Source: Bacteroidota bacterium (GTDB lineage: Bacteria; Bacteroidota; Bacteroidia; Cytophagales; Hymenobacteraceae). From it: 11,918 nucleotides of DNA. The stretch covers positions 1-11,918 of the forward strand of contig JAFADQ010000241.1 of assembly GCA_023424725.1 (NCBI GenBank), written 5' to 3'. Under the pieces are notes generated by a model. It saw nothing but the letters and a program-made list of their open reading frames with translations. It was not told where the DNA came from and did no database searches. The position numbers were made by a program, and so were the translations under genes. Below, piece by piece: positions 1 to 8,093 of this stretch; positions within the stretch are counted from its first letter, which is position 1, and every line of letters starts with the position of its first letter.

Positions 1-147
1 CTGCACACCCACGTAGAGGGCAGCGGCATTGGCCTCTACATTGTTAAGCGCATTATGGATAATGCCGGCGGCGCCATAGAAGTAGAAAGCGAAGTAGGCG
101 TTGGCTCTACCTTTACGCTCTATTTTCCTTTGCCTGGAAATAGATAA
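1..147 (+). CDS. Sensor histidine kinase, C-terminal end (partial)
   Basis: The first 48 codons, read in frame 1 to the TAA at 145-147, encode the end of a GHKL ATPase (HATPase_c) domain. The piece GSGIGLYIVKRIM is the G2 box with the following helix, and GSTFTLYFPL is the final beta strand of the fold. This domain binds ATP and phosphorylates the conserved histidine of a two-component sensor kinase. The dimerisation domain and sensor domains lie outside the window, so the signal and membrane topology cannot be judged. No response regulator follows. The next gene is on the opposite strand and ends 54 bases away. The family call is secure; the exact kinase is unknown. Confidence 0.9.
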   Translation: MHTHVEGSGIGLYIVKRIMDNAGGAIEVESEVGVGSTFTLYFPLPGNR

Positions 148-201
148 CTACGGGCTGCAGCCGGCAAAAACAGGGGTGGTAGAGGGGAATGATCTGCTGA
201 T

Positions 202-663
202 TTATTTTTTCTTTTTCTGAATTTTTGCCAACTGTTTCAAATCGGTTAAATCCTGGCTTCGGCCAGAAGCTTTTTTGTTTTCTACCAATTCCTTTAATCC
301 AATATAATTTATTTTGATTTCTGCTATAGAAATAACTTGCTTGTTTTTATAGGCATCATCAAAAGCAACCCCATCAATAGAATTCAAAATATCAATTCTA
401 AGTGGCGGATACCCGATTTGACTTACAAAACCTTCCTTTAAAAAATCGGATTTTGACAATCCCAGAGATCCAACACCAAATTCATCTAAAACTATTACTA
501 GCTTACTTGCATTGACTTCTGAAATTTTAATCCAGATGTCAAGGTCGCCTGTATGGCGGGGTTTGCCATGAAATGCCAGAGCATAGCCTCCAACGACCAA
601 ATATTCAACTTTATGTTGATTTAAAAGATCAATAAAGTCCTGAAAATCTTTTAACAATTCCAT
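202..663 (-). CDS. MNT-type nucleotidyltransferase, DUF6036-like; possible toxin of a two-gene module
   Basis: This 153-residue protein has the polymerase-beta-type nucleotidyltransferase signature. The glycine pair G25-G26 sits in VGGYALAFHG, followed by R36, then D40-L41-D42 and a third acidic residue D91 in LRIDIL. All three metal-binding aspartates are therefore present and it is probably catalytically competent. Such enzymes move an NMP group to a protein, RNA or small molecule; the target cannot be read from sequence. The lysine-rich C terminus carries a QDLTDLKQL helix typical of the DUF6036/AbiEii-like group. The start codon lies 7 bases past the stop of the 63-residue gene upstream, so the two are almost certainly co-transcribed. 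My hand count gives about 33% GC over 241-540, against about 53% in part of the tpiA gene, which suggests horizontal transfer. The toxin role is an inference from family and arrangement. Confidence 0.82.
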   Translation of the reverse strand: MELLKDFQDFIDLLNQHKVEYLVVGGYALAFHGKPRHTGDLDIWIKISEVNASKLVIVLDEFGVGSLGLSKSDFLKEGFVSQIGYPPLRIDILNSIDGVAFDDAYKNKQVISIAEIKINYIGLKELVENKKASGRSQDLTDLKQLAKIQKKKK

Positions 664-670
664 TTTCTCA

Positions 671-862
671 CTAAGGCTTTATTCTTCTCTTTACCACTAC
701 CGATTTGTCCATTCTTTGGCCAGGTTTTAAAGACTGGCTTACGATTAAAGTGAGCGCACGAAGTCTTTCTATTACCGGCTGGTTCTGCCAATATTCAAAG
801 TCTTCATCTTCCGGAATATCCTTCATGGGCCGGGCCGAAACTACAAACTGAATTTTTCGCAT
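671..862 (-). CDS. Small conserved partner of the nucleotidyltransferase
   Basis: This is a 63-residue basic protein with no signal peptide or membrane segment. It has an acidic, aromatic stretch (EDEDFEYWQ, residues 19-27), then a helix ERLRALTLIVSQ, and a basic tail ending VVVKRRIKP. Small proteins with a W...ERL.AL core commonly sit directly upstream of DUF6036 nucleotidyltransferases in Bacteroidota; I recall this pattern and did not search for it. It is the first gene of the pair, and its TAG stop is 7 bases before the next start. First position, small size and charge fit an antitoxin or regulator, but no DNA-binding fold is evident and the role is inferred. The ATG at 862 is the only reasonable start. 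Base composition is AT-rich like its partner. Confidence 0.7.
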   Translation of the reverse strand: MRKIQFVVSARPMKDIPEDEDFEYWQNQPVIERLRALTLIVSQSLKPGQRMDKSVVVKRRIKP

Positions 863-1011
863 AGAGCTTTTGTGGTGATATTATAAATATACAAAATATT
901 TACTGCTTACCCGGTTTTTTTATCACATGGTTACAATTACAACCGGTTAAGAACTTACACTTTAATGCAGTACCTGTAAGAGGCGATTTTATGGCTATCA
1001 AAAGCTAAATT

Positions 1012-2067
1012 TCATCCGTTTTTCTCCAGCATCACTCTCAAATGCTTTTCTACAATCTGGCCCATCGTGGTAAGCTCTTTAAAACTTTCATTCTGATGAT
1101 ATTCGGCTAAATCTTCGCGTAGTTGTGTTACCTTTTCTTCGGGCGCTATTTGGTCTGTTTTCATTACGGCAAACAAATTGCCGAGGCGCTTTTTGCTAAG
1201 CTTTATGCGGTGCGCCATTAAGCTGCGTTCTTCTTGTTGGTACTGGCGCATGGTTTTCTCATCCATAAACTGCATGCCCAGAAAAACGAGTTTGTTGTTT
1301 TCTTTAAAAAAGTGCGGCAGGTAAAAATTCTTGCGGCCTTCGTAGCTCTGCTGATCGAAATCGATGGCTTTTATGCGGTATTGGTTAGCCTCTATATCGG
1401 GCGTAATATCTACCACGAAGTTGTACGAGCGCATATCGCCGAGCAAACGTAAAAAGCACCGCTCGTTAAATTTTACAAACTCTTTGCTTATTCTTATCTG
1501 GTTAAACTTGGTGTTCTCAAGGTGCTGTTCTACAAAAACATCGCCGGGCAAACCCGGTATATGTTGTTCTACTAAGGTGTTGTTGTAAGTAAGATAATTT
1601 ATGCGGTTCGGCGACAGAATATGTTCCAGCTCCAGGCCGTACACCCGCGAGGCATCGGCGGTTTTTACATAAAAATGGTCGTAATTATCGTTTAGCCGGT
1701 TTATAATGCGTATCCGGAAAGGCTTGGAATTGCCGAAGGTGCAATAATCTATGCGCGCTACCGATAAATGCTCCATAACTTCCATGCGGCCATCGGCGTG
1801 CAGCAGCGCGTAAATGTAGGTTAGCGCGTTGTAAATTTCCTGCATGTCGTTGTGCTCGTACAGCACGCTTAGCCACAGGGTGTCTTTGCCTTCTTTATCT
1901 ATTAAAGGCGTAGCGAAGGTGTAGCGAAGCAGGTCCTGGTATTGTATGGGCAGCTTTAGTTCGCGGTCGTAATGCACCAGGTAATCGCGCAGTTTTTCGC
2001 CGATGGGGTAGGGTGTTTTTTTGCGCGATGGTACATCTAAACGCGAGCTTTCGTCGGCTGTTGCCAT
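1012..2067 (-). CDS. Uncharacterised protein with atypical-kinase-like motifs
   Basis: I do not recognise a named family for this 351-residue soluble protein. Its middle reads like a kinase fold. FYVK at K135 could be the ATP-anchoring lysine. E146 or E148 in GLELEHIL could be the helix-C glutamate. LVEQHIPG (165-172) resembles a hinge. GD-xxxx-N (D211 and N216) has the spacing of a catalytic loop, and IDFD (D236) sits where a DFG-type metal aspartate would be, 20 residues after the asparagine. HipA and lipid-kinase-like proteins use the same GD....N / IDF pattern. The N-terminal 100 residues and the charged helical C terminus (about 270-351) match nothing I know. It is a single gene with intergenic DNA on both sides and no evident partner. 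The reading frame is certain; the kinase reading is inference at about 50%. Confidence 0.78.
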   Translation of the reverse strand: MATADESSRLDVPSRKKTPYPIGEKLRDYLVHYDRELKLPIQYQDLLRYTFATPLIDKEGKDTLWLSVLYEHNDMQEIYNALTYIYALLHADGRMEVMEHLSVARIDYCTFGNSKPFRIRIINRLNDNYDHFYVKTADASRVYGLELEHILSPNRINYLTYNNTLVEQHIPGLPGDVFVEQHLENTKFNQIRISKEFVKFNERCFLRLLGDMRSYNFVVDITPDIEANQYRIKAIDFDQQSYEGRKNFYLPHFFKENNKLVFLGMQFMDEKTMRQYQQEERSLMAHRIKLSKKRLGNLFAVMKTDQIAPEEKVTQLREDLAEYHQNESFKELTTMGQIVEKHLRVMLEKNG

Positions 2068-2149
2068 GCAATATCTGGTAAGTGAAAGTGTAAAGATAAA
2101 TGCTTCTTCAGGATTACGAATTACAATAAAAACCGGGCTTGTGTTTTAT

Positions 2150-2181
2150 GCTGCGGCGGCCATTTTTTTGCCCGCCGCAGC
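2150..2181 (-). terminator. GC-rich hairpin after the hydrolase gene
   Basis: A perfect 10-bp stem pairs gctgcggcgg (2150-2159) with ccgccgcagc (2172-2181) around a 12-base loop containing seven T. It lies about 40 bases past the stop of the minus-strand hydrolase gene and 83 bases before the next minus-strand start. No clear T-run follows on either strand, so it may be a rho-independent pause site or a 3'-end stabiliser rather than a classical intrinsic terminator. Confidence 0.5.
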
Positions 2182-2221
2182 TTAATACGGCAGCACGGTT
2201 TTACAGTATTCGCAGCCGTGT

Positions 2222-3082
2222 TTACAGCGCAAAGTGTTTACCGAATGCCTCTGTAAATACGGGTAAATTGTGCATCCACGGAAAGTGCCCGGCCTCCGGA
2301 ATTTCTATTTTTTGCGCACTCCCGAACCGTTTAAAAACCACTTGCCGGCTTAGTTTAAAGAAATCGGTATCCTGCGAGCTGAATGTTATCGTAACCGGGA
2401 AATCTGTTTTTAGCTCTGCAGGCAAACCGGGGTGCGCCAGAATACTATACCGGATTTTGTTTGTAGTGGCCGCTTTTATATTTTTCACTTCCTCATCAGC
2501 GGGCGCCTGTGCCGAAAAACCGCGGTGGGCGATGCCATGAAACGTTTGAAATAATTTTTGCGCGCCTGCATCTATCCCGATTTTGCTTTGCATTGCCAAA
2601 AAAGTTTGCCTTGGCCACTCTAAAGGTGAGCTTCTGTTTACAGCAAAGAAGAATATTTCCATTTCCATTTGCCGCCACTCCATAGCAGTGCCGGGCGCGG
2701 GGCTGCACAAAAATAAACTCTGTATTTTTTCTGGATGCGCAGCGGCGAATAGCTGCGCCAGTAAACCACCCCACGAATGCCCGAAAACATGCACTTGCTT
2801 TAGTTTATAATAATCCAGAACGGCGCAAATGTCTGATAATAAAGTATCGATAGTAATAGTGCAACCGTCGGTACATTCCGATTGGCCGCAGCCGCGCTGG
2901 TCGAAGTAAAGCACCTGATAGTTGGGCGCGAGTAAACCAGCGATAAGGGGCATAGAATCTGGCGTGCCCGGGCCGCCATGCAATAAAAGCACGGTTTCGG
3001 CGCCAGGTTTTGGGTAAAATAATGTATGAAGGGTAACTTCGTTATTTGTTATCTTATGAATTTGTGTAGATTCCGGATACAT
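2222..3082 (-). CDS. Alpha/beta hydrolase, proline iminopeptidase-like (peptidase family S33)
   Basis: This 286-residue protein is the usual length for the family and has its full set of motifs. HGGPG (35-39) forms the oxyanion hole. DQRGCGQS follows. The nucleophile elbow is GHSWGG with Ser103. The acid is probably Asp238 (or Asp240) in SSQDTDF, and the catalytic base is His266 in EAGHFPW. The HGGPG plus DQRGCGQS pair is characteristic of prolyl aminopeptidases and related S33 enzymes, which release N-terminal proline or hydrolyse small amides and esters. The elbow GHSWGG differs from the GGSWGS of classical enzymes, so another substrate is possible. A lid lies at about 125-215. There is no signal peptide, so it is probably cytoplasmic. 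It appears to be a single-gene unit. Confidence 0.88.
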   Translation of the reverse strand: MYPESTQIHKITNNEVTLHTLFYPKPGAETVLLLHGGPGTPDSMPLIAGLLAPNYQVLYFDQRGCGQSECTDGCTITIDTLLSDICAVLDYYKLKQVHVFGHSWGGLLAQLFAAAHPEKIQSLFLCSPAPGTAMEWRQMEMEIFFFAVNRSSPLEWPRQTFLAMQSKIGIDAGAQKLFQTFHGIAHRGFSAQAPADEEVKNIKAATTNKIRYSILAHPGLPAELKTDFPVTITFSSQDTDFFKLSRQVVFKRFGSAQKIEIPEAGHFPWMHNLPVFTEAFGKHFAL

Positions 3083-3303
3083 GTTTAGTTGGTTAAAAGA
3101 AGTAATAAAATCCGCTGAAAAATATTTGTAAAAGAACAGGCGAATTTATGTTTTAAGAGGCTGGTTAAGACCAAACATTAAATCTGAGGCCGGAAGAGCA
3201 ATTTGCTTTAGCATTAAATTAAACCGGCTTGTTTCCTTTTTGAAGTAAGCAATGGCTTGTACGTTGGTTGGTTTAAAACAGCGTGATTTTTACTTCAAAA
3301 CAA

Positions 3304-3354
3304 GGCCCTTTTTAATGCCCGCAGCGTAAATGGCTGTAAGCATTAAAAAGGGCC
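3304..3354 (-). terminator. Terminator of the multi-PAS kinase gene
   Basis: A perfect 15-bp inverted repeat (ggccctttttaatgc at 3304-3318, its complement at 3340-3354) encloses a 21-base loop that can form a small inner cagc/gctg stem. On the minus strand the stem ends in GGGCC followed by TTGTTTT, as expected for an intrinsic terminator. It begins 27 bases past the kinase stop codon. The rest of the 3083-3381 gap shows no gene; a near-consensus promoter for the hydrolase (TA-3 bases-TTTG, minus strand, 3172-3180) is possible but weak. Confidence 0.75.
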
Positions 3355-3381
3355 CCATCAGAACCAAAAAAACGGGTTGGT

Positions 3382-6300
3382 TTACAATGTTTCCTGCAGC
3401 TCTTTTTTATTGGTTTTTTCTGTTTCGTGCATAACCGGTATCTCCAGTTTAACGGTTGTGCCAGCATCCGGAGCAGATGCTATCAATAGGGTTCCGCCCA
3501 TCATCAGGGCACGCTCGCGCATACCAATCAGCCCGAAAGATTTTACAACCGTTGCATCGCTTTTGTGCTGAATACCGATGCCGTTATCGTACACAACCAA
3601 GGTTATTCTATCTGTTTGCTGGGTTATTTCGAGGGTAACTTTCGTGGCTTTAGAGTGGCGGGCAACGTTTGTTAAGGCTTCCTGCACAATCCGGTAAACT
3701 TCTATGGCCTGCTCGGCGGTGAGGCTAAGTTGCTCGTCGGGCACATCTATGTTGGTTTGTATAGAATATCTGGTCTGAAACCGCTCCATGTACAGCCGTA
3801 ATTCGGCCAGCAACCCAATCTCGTCTATCGCAATGGGCCTAAGTTCTGACACTATGCGCTTTACCGATAATATAGCTTCTTTAGCAATGTATTTCAGGTC
3901 TTCCATATCGTCGGTAAGCTCTTTGGCCTGATCGGTGCCCAGCATTGCCACTACTTTATTTAAGAGCAGCGTTATATCTATGTTAAGGGCGGTAAGCACC
4001 TGGCCAAGCTCGTCATGAATTTCGCGGGCTATATACTTTCGCTCTTCTTCCTGGGCAACCTGTATGCGCGAGGTTAGTTCGCGTAGTTCGCGGTGCGATT
4101 GCTGCAATTCCTGCGTCATGTGGAACATGTTAGTTTCGTCCTGTACCATGCCAAAAGCGCCTACAATTCCATCGTTTACAACTATCGGTATCTGGTTTAT
4201 ATTTACTATCATCCTTGTTTTATTTTTATCTGCTATAACTGTATTATACATTATCGGGGTGCCTTTTAAAACCTGTTCGTAATAGGTGTGCGCTTCGGTT
4301 CTCATTTCAGAATCGATAATTTGAAGAAAAGAAACGTGGGGCGTATCGGCCAGCTCTTTGCCCATTATTTTCCGGAAGGCAGTATTAGCGCTGGTAATGT
4401 TGCCCTGGTTATCGATAGAAAAAATTGGGTTGGGATTTTGCTCGAAAAGCGATTTGTAGCGCGCTTTGCTTTGCTGCAGCGCATACGCCGATTTTTTCAG
4501 TTCTGAAATGTCGCGGGCAATGATAGAATAATATTGTACTTCGCCTTTTGTGTCTTTATGCGCCAGCACTACCAACGATACCGGTACCAGTATTCCATCG
4601 CCGTTAAGCAGTTGCGTTTCGCCAGACCAGCTTCCGTTTTGCCTGCATTTTTTTAGCAGATCTTTTCCTAAAAAATCCTGAGCAAGTATAGCAGGGCACA
4701 CACCGGTGTTTTGCTCTGCCGGCGGGGCAGCATCTAAACCCAGCAACTGGTTTCCGGCGGGGTTCATAAAAGTGCATTTCCCTTCAGTATCGAAAATACC
4801 GATCAGATCGCTGGTTGCTTCTATAATGGAGGTTAGCCGGTTGCGGTCCAGCTCTGTTTTTGTCTGCACCGATACATCCTGCGAAATTACCAATATAGCT
4901 TCTGTGCCTTCGTAATTAAACCGGCTCGCGGTTATGTAAACATCTATCAGCTCGCCGCTTTTTTTGTAGTGCCTGCTAAATTTGTTAAAGCTAGAACCTT
5001 CCTGCAGTTTGGCAATGCAACCGCCAAATTCTTTTTTATCTTCGGCCGGCCTGAAATCGAGCGGCGTCATGGCAAGGAATTCTTCTTCAGAGTATTTATA
5101 ATGATTTACGGCGGCCTGGTTTACCGCTAAAATTCTCTTGGTATCTTTTGCATACACCCACATTGGCAGTGGGTTTTCTCTAAACAAAGTGCGGTATCTT
5201 TTTTCTGATTGCAGTAGTTCTGCTTTTGCCTTTTTTTCTTGGGTAATATCCTGGTGGGTGGCAATGGTGCCCACGAGATTTCCGTTTTTATCTATAATAG
5301 GCACTGCATTTACACTTACCCAAATGCGCTCGCCTTGCTTACGGCAAATGCATAGCTCGTAAGAACTGCCAATGCCTTTTTGCCGCAAGGTTTGGTTATG
5401 CTGTAAAAATGCCAGGTCGCTATCGTACACTTTAAAAATCAACGATGGGTTTTGGCCCAAAAGCTCTGCAAGCGTGTAGCCGGTTAGGTCGCACATTTGC
5501 TTGTTAGCAAACACAATCTGCACGTTCTCATCTACTTGCAGCACTCCTTCTCTAATTGTTTCGAGCAGGATTCTGTATTGTTTTTCGCTTTCTACAACCT
5601 TTTGCCCGGCTGTGGCGCTTTCTGTAACGTCTATAATTGCGCCGTTCCAGGTAATGCTGTTATCACAGTTTAAGGTTGGCTGCGCTACGCCGTGCAGGTA
5701 TTTTATGCTTCCGGCTTCCGGAATAACTCTGTACACTAATTGAAATGGTGTAAGCTCAGCCGCCGATTTTTCTATAGAAGCCAGCAACACCGGCAAATCT
5801 GCGGGGTGCACTTTTTCCCAGGCTTTGTTTACATCTTCATAAATATCTTTGGCCGGCAGGCCAATTAATTCTTTTACACGGCCGGTAGCATAACTAAAAT
5901 GATACTTGCCGGCAGCGCTGCGGTGAAATTGGTATACAAAGCCAGGAATAGACGAGCTGATTTCTATTACCTGCCGCTCGCGGTCGCGCAGGGCTTGCTC
6001 CATCTGGTTTTGCCTGGCTATAACAATCGTTTCTTCTGATGCCCCGCTTGTGCTGTTATCGCAATTTTCTGTAGTGCATTGGCCGTGTAGTTTTTGTGCA
6101 GATAAATGCGGTGTTGTTGCCGTTTCTGAAACCCCGCGTAACACTATTACGTTACCTGAGCGGCTGCCCGAAAACCTGAAATTTTTTGTAGAGGCCGGAG
6201 TAACGATTGGCGAAACAAAGTTTTCTGCTATAGAATGCTCGCAAATATTTTGCAAAAACTCTTTTGCAGCTTTTTCTGATGATGGGGAAAAACAAGAAAA

Positions 6301-6465
6301 AATACTCTCGCCGGCGGTTAAACTGGTTTCGGTATCAGAAAAAAGAACTTTATTGATTTTCCCACTCAGAGAGCACTCTAAAATCAGCGTAGCTATAGCT
6401 GGTTTAACCATAATAAGCCTGTTAATTATTTCCCTATTAAATCCTGTAATTTGCAAGGCTGCCAC
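3382..6465 (-). CDS. Soluble multi-PAS sensor histidine kinase, HisKA_3 (NarL/DegS) type
   Basis: This 1027-residue kinase has no transmembrane segment, so it should sense a cytoplasmic or diffusible signal. A degenerate PAS-like region covers about 20-113. Five clearer PAS domains follow at about 170-283, 295-410, 423-535, 543-656 and 668-780, several ending in the typical DIT/DIS/DVS exit. A coiled linker leads to the HisKA_3 dimerisation domain with phospho-acceptor His817 in REIHDELGQ. The ATPase has the N box (Asn933 in LTNVARH), DNGIGI, and GLIGMRERA. This class normally pairs with a LuxR/NarL-type response regulator, but none is encoded here, so it is an orphan within the window. The listed start is GTG; the ATG at 6411 (residue 19) is an alternative that loses no domain. 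A hairpin terminator follows. Confidence 0.92.
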   Translation of the reverse strand: MAALQITGFNREIINRLIMVKPAIATLILECSLSGKINKVLFSDTETSLTAGESIFSCFSPSSEKAAKEFLQNICEHSIAENFVSPIVTPASTKNFRFSGSRSGNVIVLRGVSETATTPHLSAQKLHGQCTTENCDNSTSGASEETIVIARQNQMEQALRDRERQVIEISSSIPGFVYQFHRSAAGKYHFSYATGRVKELIGLPAKDIYEDVNKAWEKVHPADLPVLLASIEKSAAELTPFQLVYRVIPEAGSIKYLHGVAQPTLNCDNSITWNGAIIDVTESATAGQKVVESEKQYRILLETIREGVLQVDENVQIVFANKQMCDLTGYTLAELLGQNPSLIFKVYDSDLAFLQHNQTLRQKGIGSSYELCICRKQGERIWVSVNAVPIIDKNGNLVGTIATHQDITQEKKAKAELLQSEKRYRTLFRENPLPMWVYAKDTKRILAVNQAAVNHYKYSEEEFLAMTPLDFRPAEDKKEFGGCIAKLQEGSSFNKFSRHYKKSGELIDVYITASRFNYEGTEAILVISQDVSVQTKTELDRNRLTSIIEATSDLIGIFDTEGKCTFMNPAGNQLLGLDAAPPAEQNTGVCPAILAQDFLGKDLLKKCRQNGSWSGETQLLNGDGILVPVSLVVLAHKDTKGEVQYYSIIARDISELKKSAYALQQSKARYKSLFEQNPNPIFSIDNQGNITSANTAFRKIMGKELADTPHVSFLQIIDSEMRTEAHTYYEQVLKGTPIMYNTVIADKNKTRMIVNINQIPIVVNDGIVGAFGMVQDETNMFHMTQELQQSHRELRELTSRIQVAQEEERKYIAREIHDELGQVLTALNIDITLLLNKVVAMLGTDQAKELTDDMEDLKYIAKEAILSVKRIVSELRPIAIDEIGLLAELRLYMERFQTRYSIQTNIDVPDEQLSLTAEQAIEVYRIVQEALTNVARHSKATKVTLEITQQTDRITLVVYDNGIGIQHKSDATVVKSFGLIGMRERALMMGGTLLIASAPDAGTTVKLEIPVMHETEKTNKKELQETL

Positions 6466-7097
6466 ACCTGGCAGCGTATCTAAAAAAAACTATTGTGCTA
6501 ATTAAAAAAAATAACGAATTGTATTATTTGCGTAAAGTTCTTAATTACCCGGTTATTTATTGTAGATATAAATCTAAATCTTAAATAGTAAAAAATGCTA
6601 CAATCTTGTAGTCTTAAAAATATTGTTTTGCTTCGGATTTTATACTGATGGCTTTACAGTTACTTGCGAATCAACATTTTATTACGAAATGTTGTAAATT
6701 ATCGCCCGGTTATGCCCTCTTCAGAATCAAAATATCGGACGTGCTTTTAATGATTTTTCGCTGAAAAAAACTTTTCCACAAACAATAAATATACTCTTTT
6801 GGTATATAGTTGTTTACATCTAAATGATGCTTAAGCGTGGCCTTAAAATTTTGATTAGCAATATATTAAACTTTTTTAATATTTTGGCTTATTGATAAGA
6901 TTTAAGCCATCGTCTGCAAAAAAACTGTTGTCTGTTTTTGGTTACCCAAAGCACTTATAAACTGCAGTTTTGTAGTTGTAATTAATTGGCTTAAGATAGT
7001 AAAAGCCGGTAAAGCTGCATTGCCCAAAATAAGGGCCGCCAGAGGGTAAATGATATCTAAAACCAGGTTATATACAAGTGAAATAACAGTTTATTCA
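6466..7097. other. Long AT-rich intergenic region without a recognisable gene
   Basis: The bases between the kinase start and the tpiA terminator contain no convincing coding frame. They are very AT-rich: my hand counts give about 18-20% GC in 6541-6600 and 6841-6900. I see a possible small hairpin (aacattt/aaatgtt, 6673-6693), a 6-bp ggctta/taagcc pair near 6885-6910 and a 12-base palindrome at 6959-6970. No exact TAnnTTTG promoter for the kinase was found. A small RNA or a long regulated 5' leader is possible but unsupported. Confidence 0.5.
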
Positions 7098-7148
7098 GCA
7101 CCAAAAAAAAGCCTGTCACTTTACTTGTGACAGGTTTCTTTTTGGTGC
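7098..7148 (-). terminator. Strong intrinsic terminator of tpiA
   Basis: Two 22-base arms (7098-7119 and 7127-7148) pair with only two imperfect positions around a 7-base loop. On the minus strand the GC core CCTGTCAC/GTGACAGG is followed by a run of eight T, which is the classical intrinsic terminator layout. It lies 30 bases past the tpiA stop codon. The A-tract on the other side would also give a T-rich tail on the plus strand, so it may work in both directions. Confidence 0.88.
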
Positions 7149-7178
7149 CCGCAGCTTTCGGGCAGACATATTTTTTAT

Positions 7179-7940
7179 CTAAAACGACTTCACGATATCT
7201 ACAAAATCGCGCGATTTTAACGAGGCGCCGCCAATTAATCCGCCGTCTACGTCGGGTTGCGAGAAAAGCTCTTTCGCGTTGCCGGGGTTGCAGCTTCCGC
7301 CGTACAAAATACTCACGTTTTGCGCCGCGTCGTGGTCGTAGGCCAGGGCTACGCGCTCGCGAATGTAGGCATGCATTTCCTGGGCTTGCTGCGAAGTTGC
7401 GGTGCGGCCGGTGCCTATGGCCCAAATGGGTTCGTAGGCAATAATTACATTAGCGAATTCTTCGTTGCTGAGGTGGAAAAGGCTTTCTTCCAGTTGGGCG
7501 CGCACGTATTTAAAATGCTCGTCGGCTTCGCGGCTTTCCAGTGGTTCGCCGCAGCAAAAAATAGGTTTTAAACCTTGTGCCAGCGCCGCTTTTACTTTTT
7601 CGGTTAGCAGCATGTTGTCTTCGTTAAAATACTGCCGGCGCTCGCTGTGGCCAATCAGCACATACTCGCAACCAACAGATTTTAGCATAGCGGCAGAAAT
7701 CTCTCCGGTAAAAGCGCCGCTTTCTTTCTGGTGGCAGTTTTGCGCGGCCAGGTGCAGGTGCGGGTTGCCTTCTGTCATGCGGCTAACGGCGTGCAGATGT
7801 ATAAACGGTGGCGCCAGAATTACCTCGGGGCCCTGCAGCAGCTCGTCGCGAAGCATGTTTTCTATTTCCGAAACAAGGGCCATGCCGTCTTCGTGGCTCT
7901 TGTTCATTTTCCAGTTTCCGGCTACAATATTTTTGCGCAT
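7179..7940 (-). CDS. tpiA: Triosephosphate isomerase
   Basis: This 253-residue TIM-barrel enzyme interconverts glyceraldehyde-3-phosphate and dihydroxyacetone phosphate in glycolysis and gluconeogenesis. All signature elements are present: GNWKMN with Asn9 and Lys11, His98 in IGHSERR, the general base Glu170 in AYEPIWAIGTG with flexible loop 6, the LYGGS phosphate-binding loop, and GGLIGGASLK near the C terminus. Length and start match the family. Its composition (about 53% GC in the part I counted) is typical of the native chromosome. It stands alone, with a consensus promoter upstream and a strong terminator downstream; no other glycolytic gene is adjacent. Confidence 0.98.
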   Translation of the reverse strand: MRKNIVAGNWKMNKSHEDGMALVSEIENMLRDELLQGPEVILAPPFIHLHAVSRMTEGNPHLHLAAQNCHQKESGAFTGEISAAMLKSVGCEYVLIGHSERRQYFNEDNMLLTEKVKAALAQGLKPIFCCGEPLESREADEHFKYVRAQLEESLFHLSNEEFANVIIAYEPIWAIGTGRTATSQQAQEMHAYIRERVALAYDHDAAQNVSILYGGSCNPGNAKELFSQPDVDGGLIGGASLKSRDFVDIVKSF

Positions 7941-7999
7941 AGTAATTTATGTTGATGTAATGATATAAAAAGCCAGCAACTAACGCTGCAACGGCCGGG

Positions 8000-8007
8000 C
8001 AAAATTA
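8000..8007 (-). promoter_or_regulatory. Putative tpiA promoter -7 element
   Basis: On the minus strand the bases read TAATTTTG, an exact match to the Bacteroidota -7 consensus TAnnTTTG. They lie about 60 bases before the tpiA ATG, which would give a leader of roughly 50 bases. No clear -33 TTTG box is visible, so this is suggestive only. Confidence 0.5.
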
Positions 8008-8093
8008 CACATTTGCTTTAGATTGGCTCTCGGATTTACCGGCCCATGCCCCTATTTTTAGTGCCCGCAGCTTTTTATCTACCTGCAGGGGCC

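Noticed and set aside
892..898. TATTTTG promoter-like string (minus strand) before the two-gene cassette
   Set aside because: It is one base short of the TAnnTTTG spacing and lies in a highly AT-rich stretch where such strings arise by chance.
2139..2540. Plus-strand frame of 133 codons
   Set aside because: It is antisense to the alpha/beta hydrolase, whose catalytic motifs confirm the minus strand.
6050..6505. Plus-strand frame of 151 codons
   Set aside because: It is the antisense of the N-terminal part of the multi-PAS kinase and its composition shows no independent coding signal.
6466..7097. Riboswitch, tRNA or known small RNA in the AT-rich gap
   Set aside because: Only short weak hairpins were found and no consensus of any RNA class I can recognise by eye.
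7057..7425. Minus-strand frame overlapping tpiA
   Set aside because: It is an Arg-rich out-of-frame reading of the tpiA 3' end and crosses the terminator.
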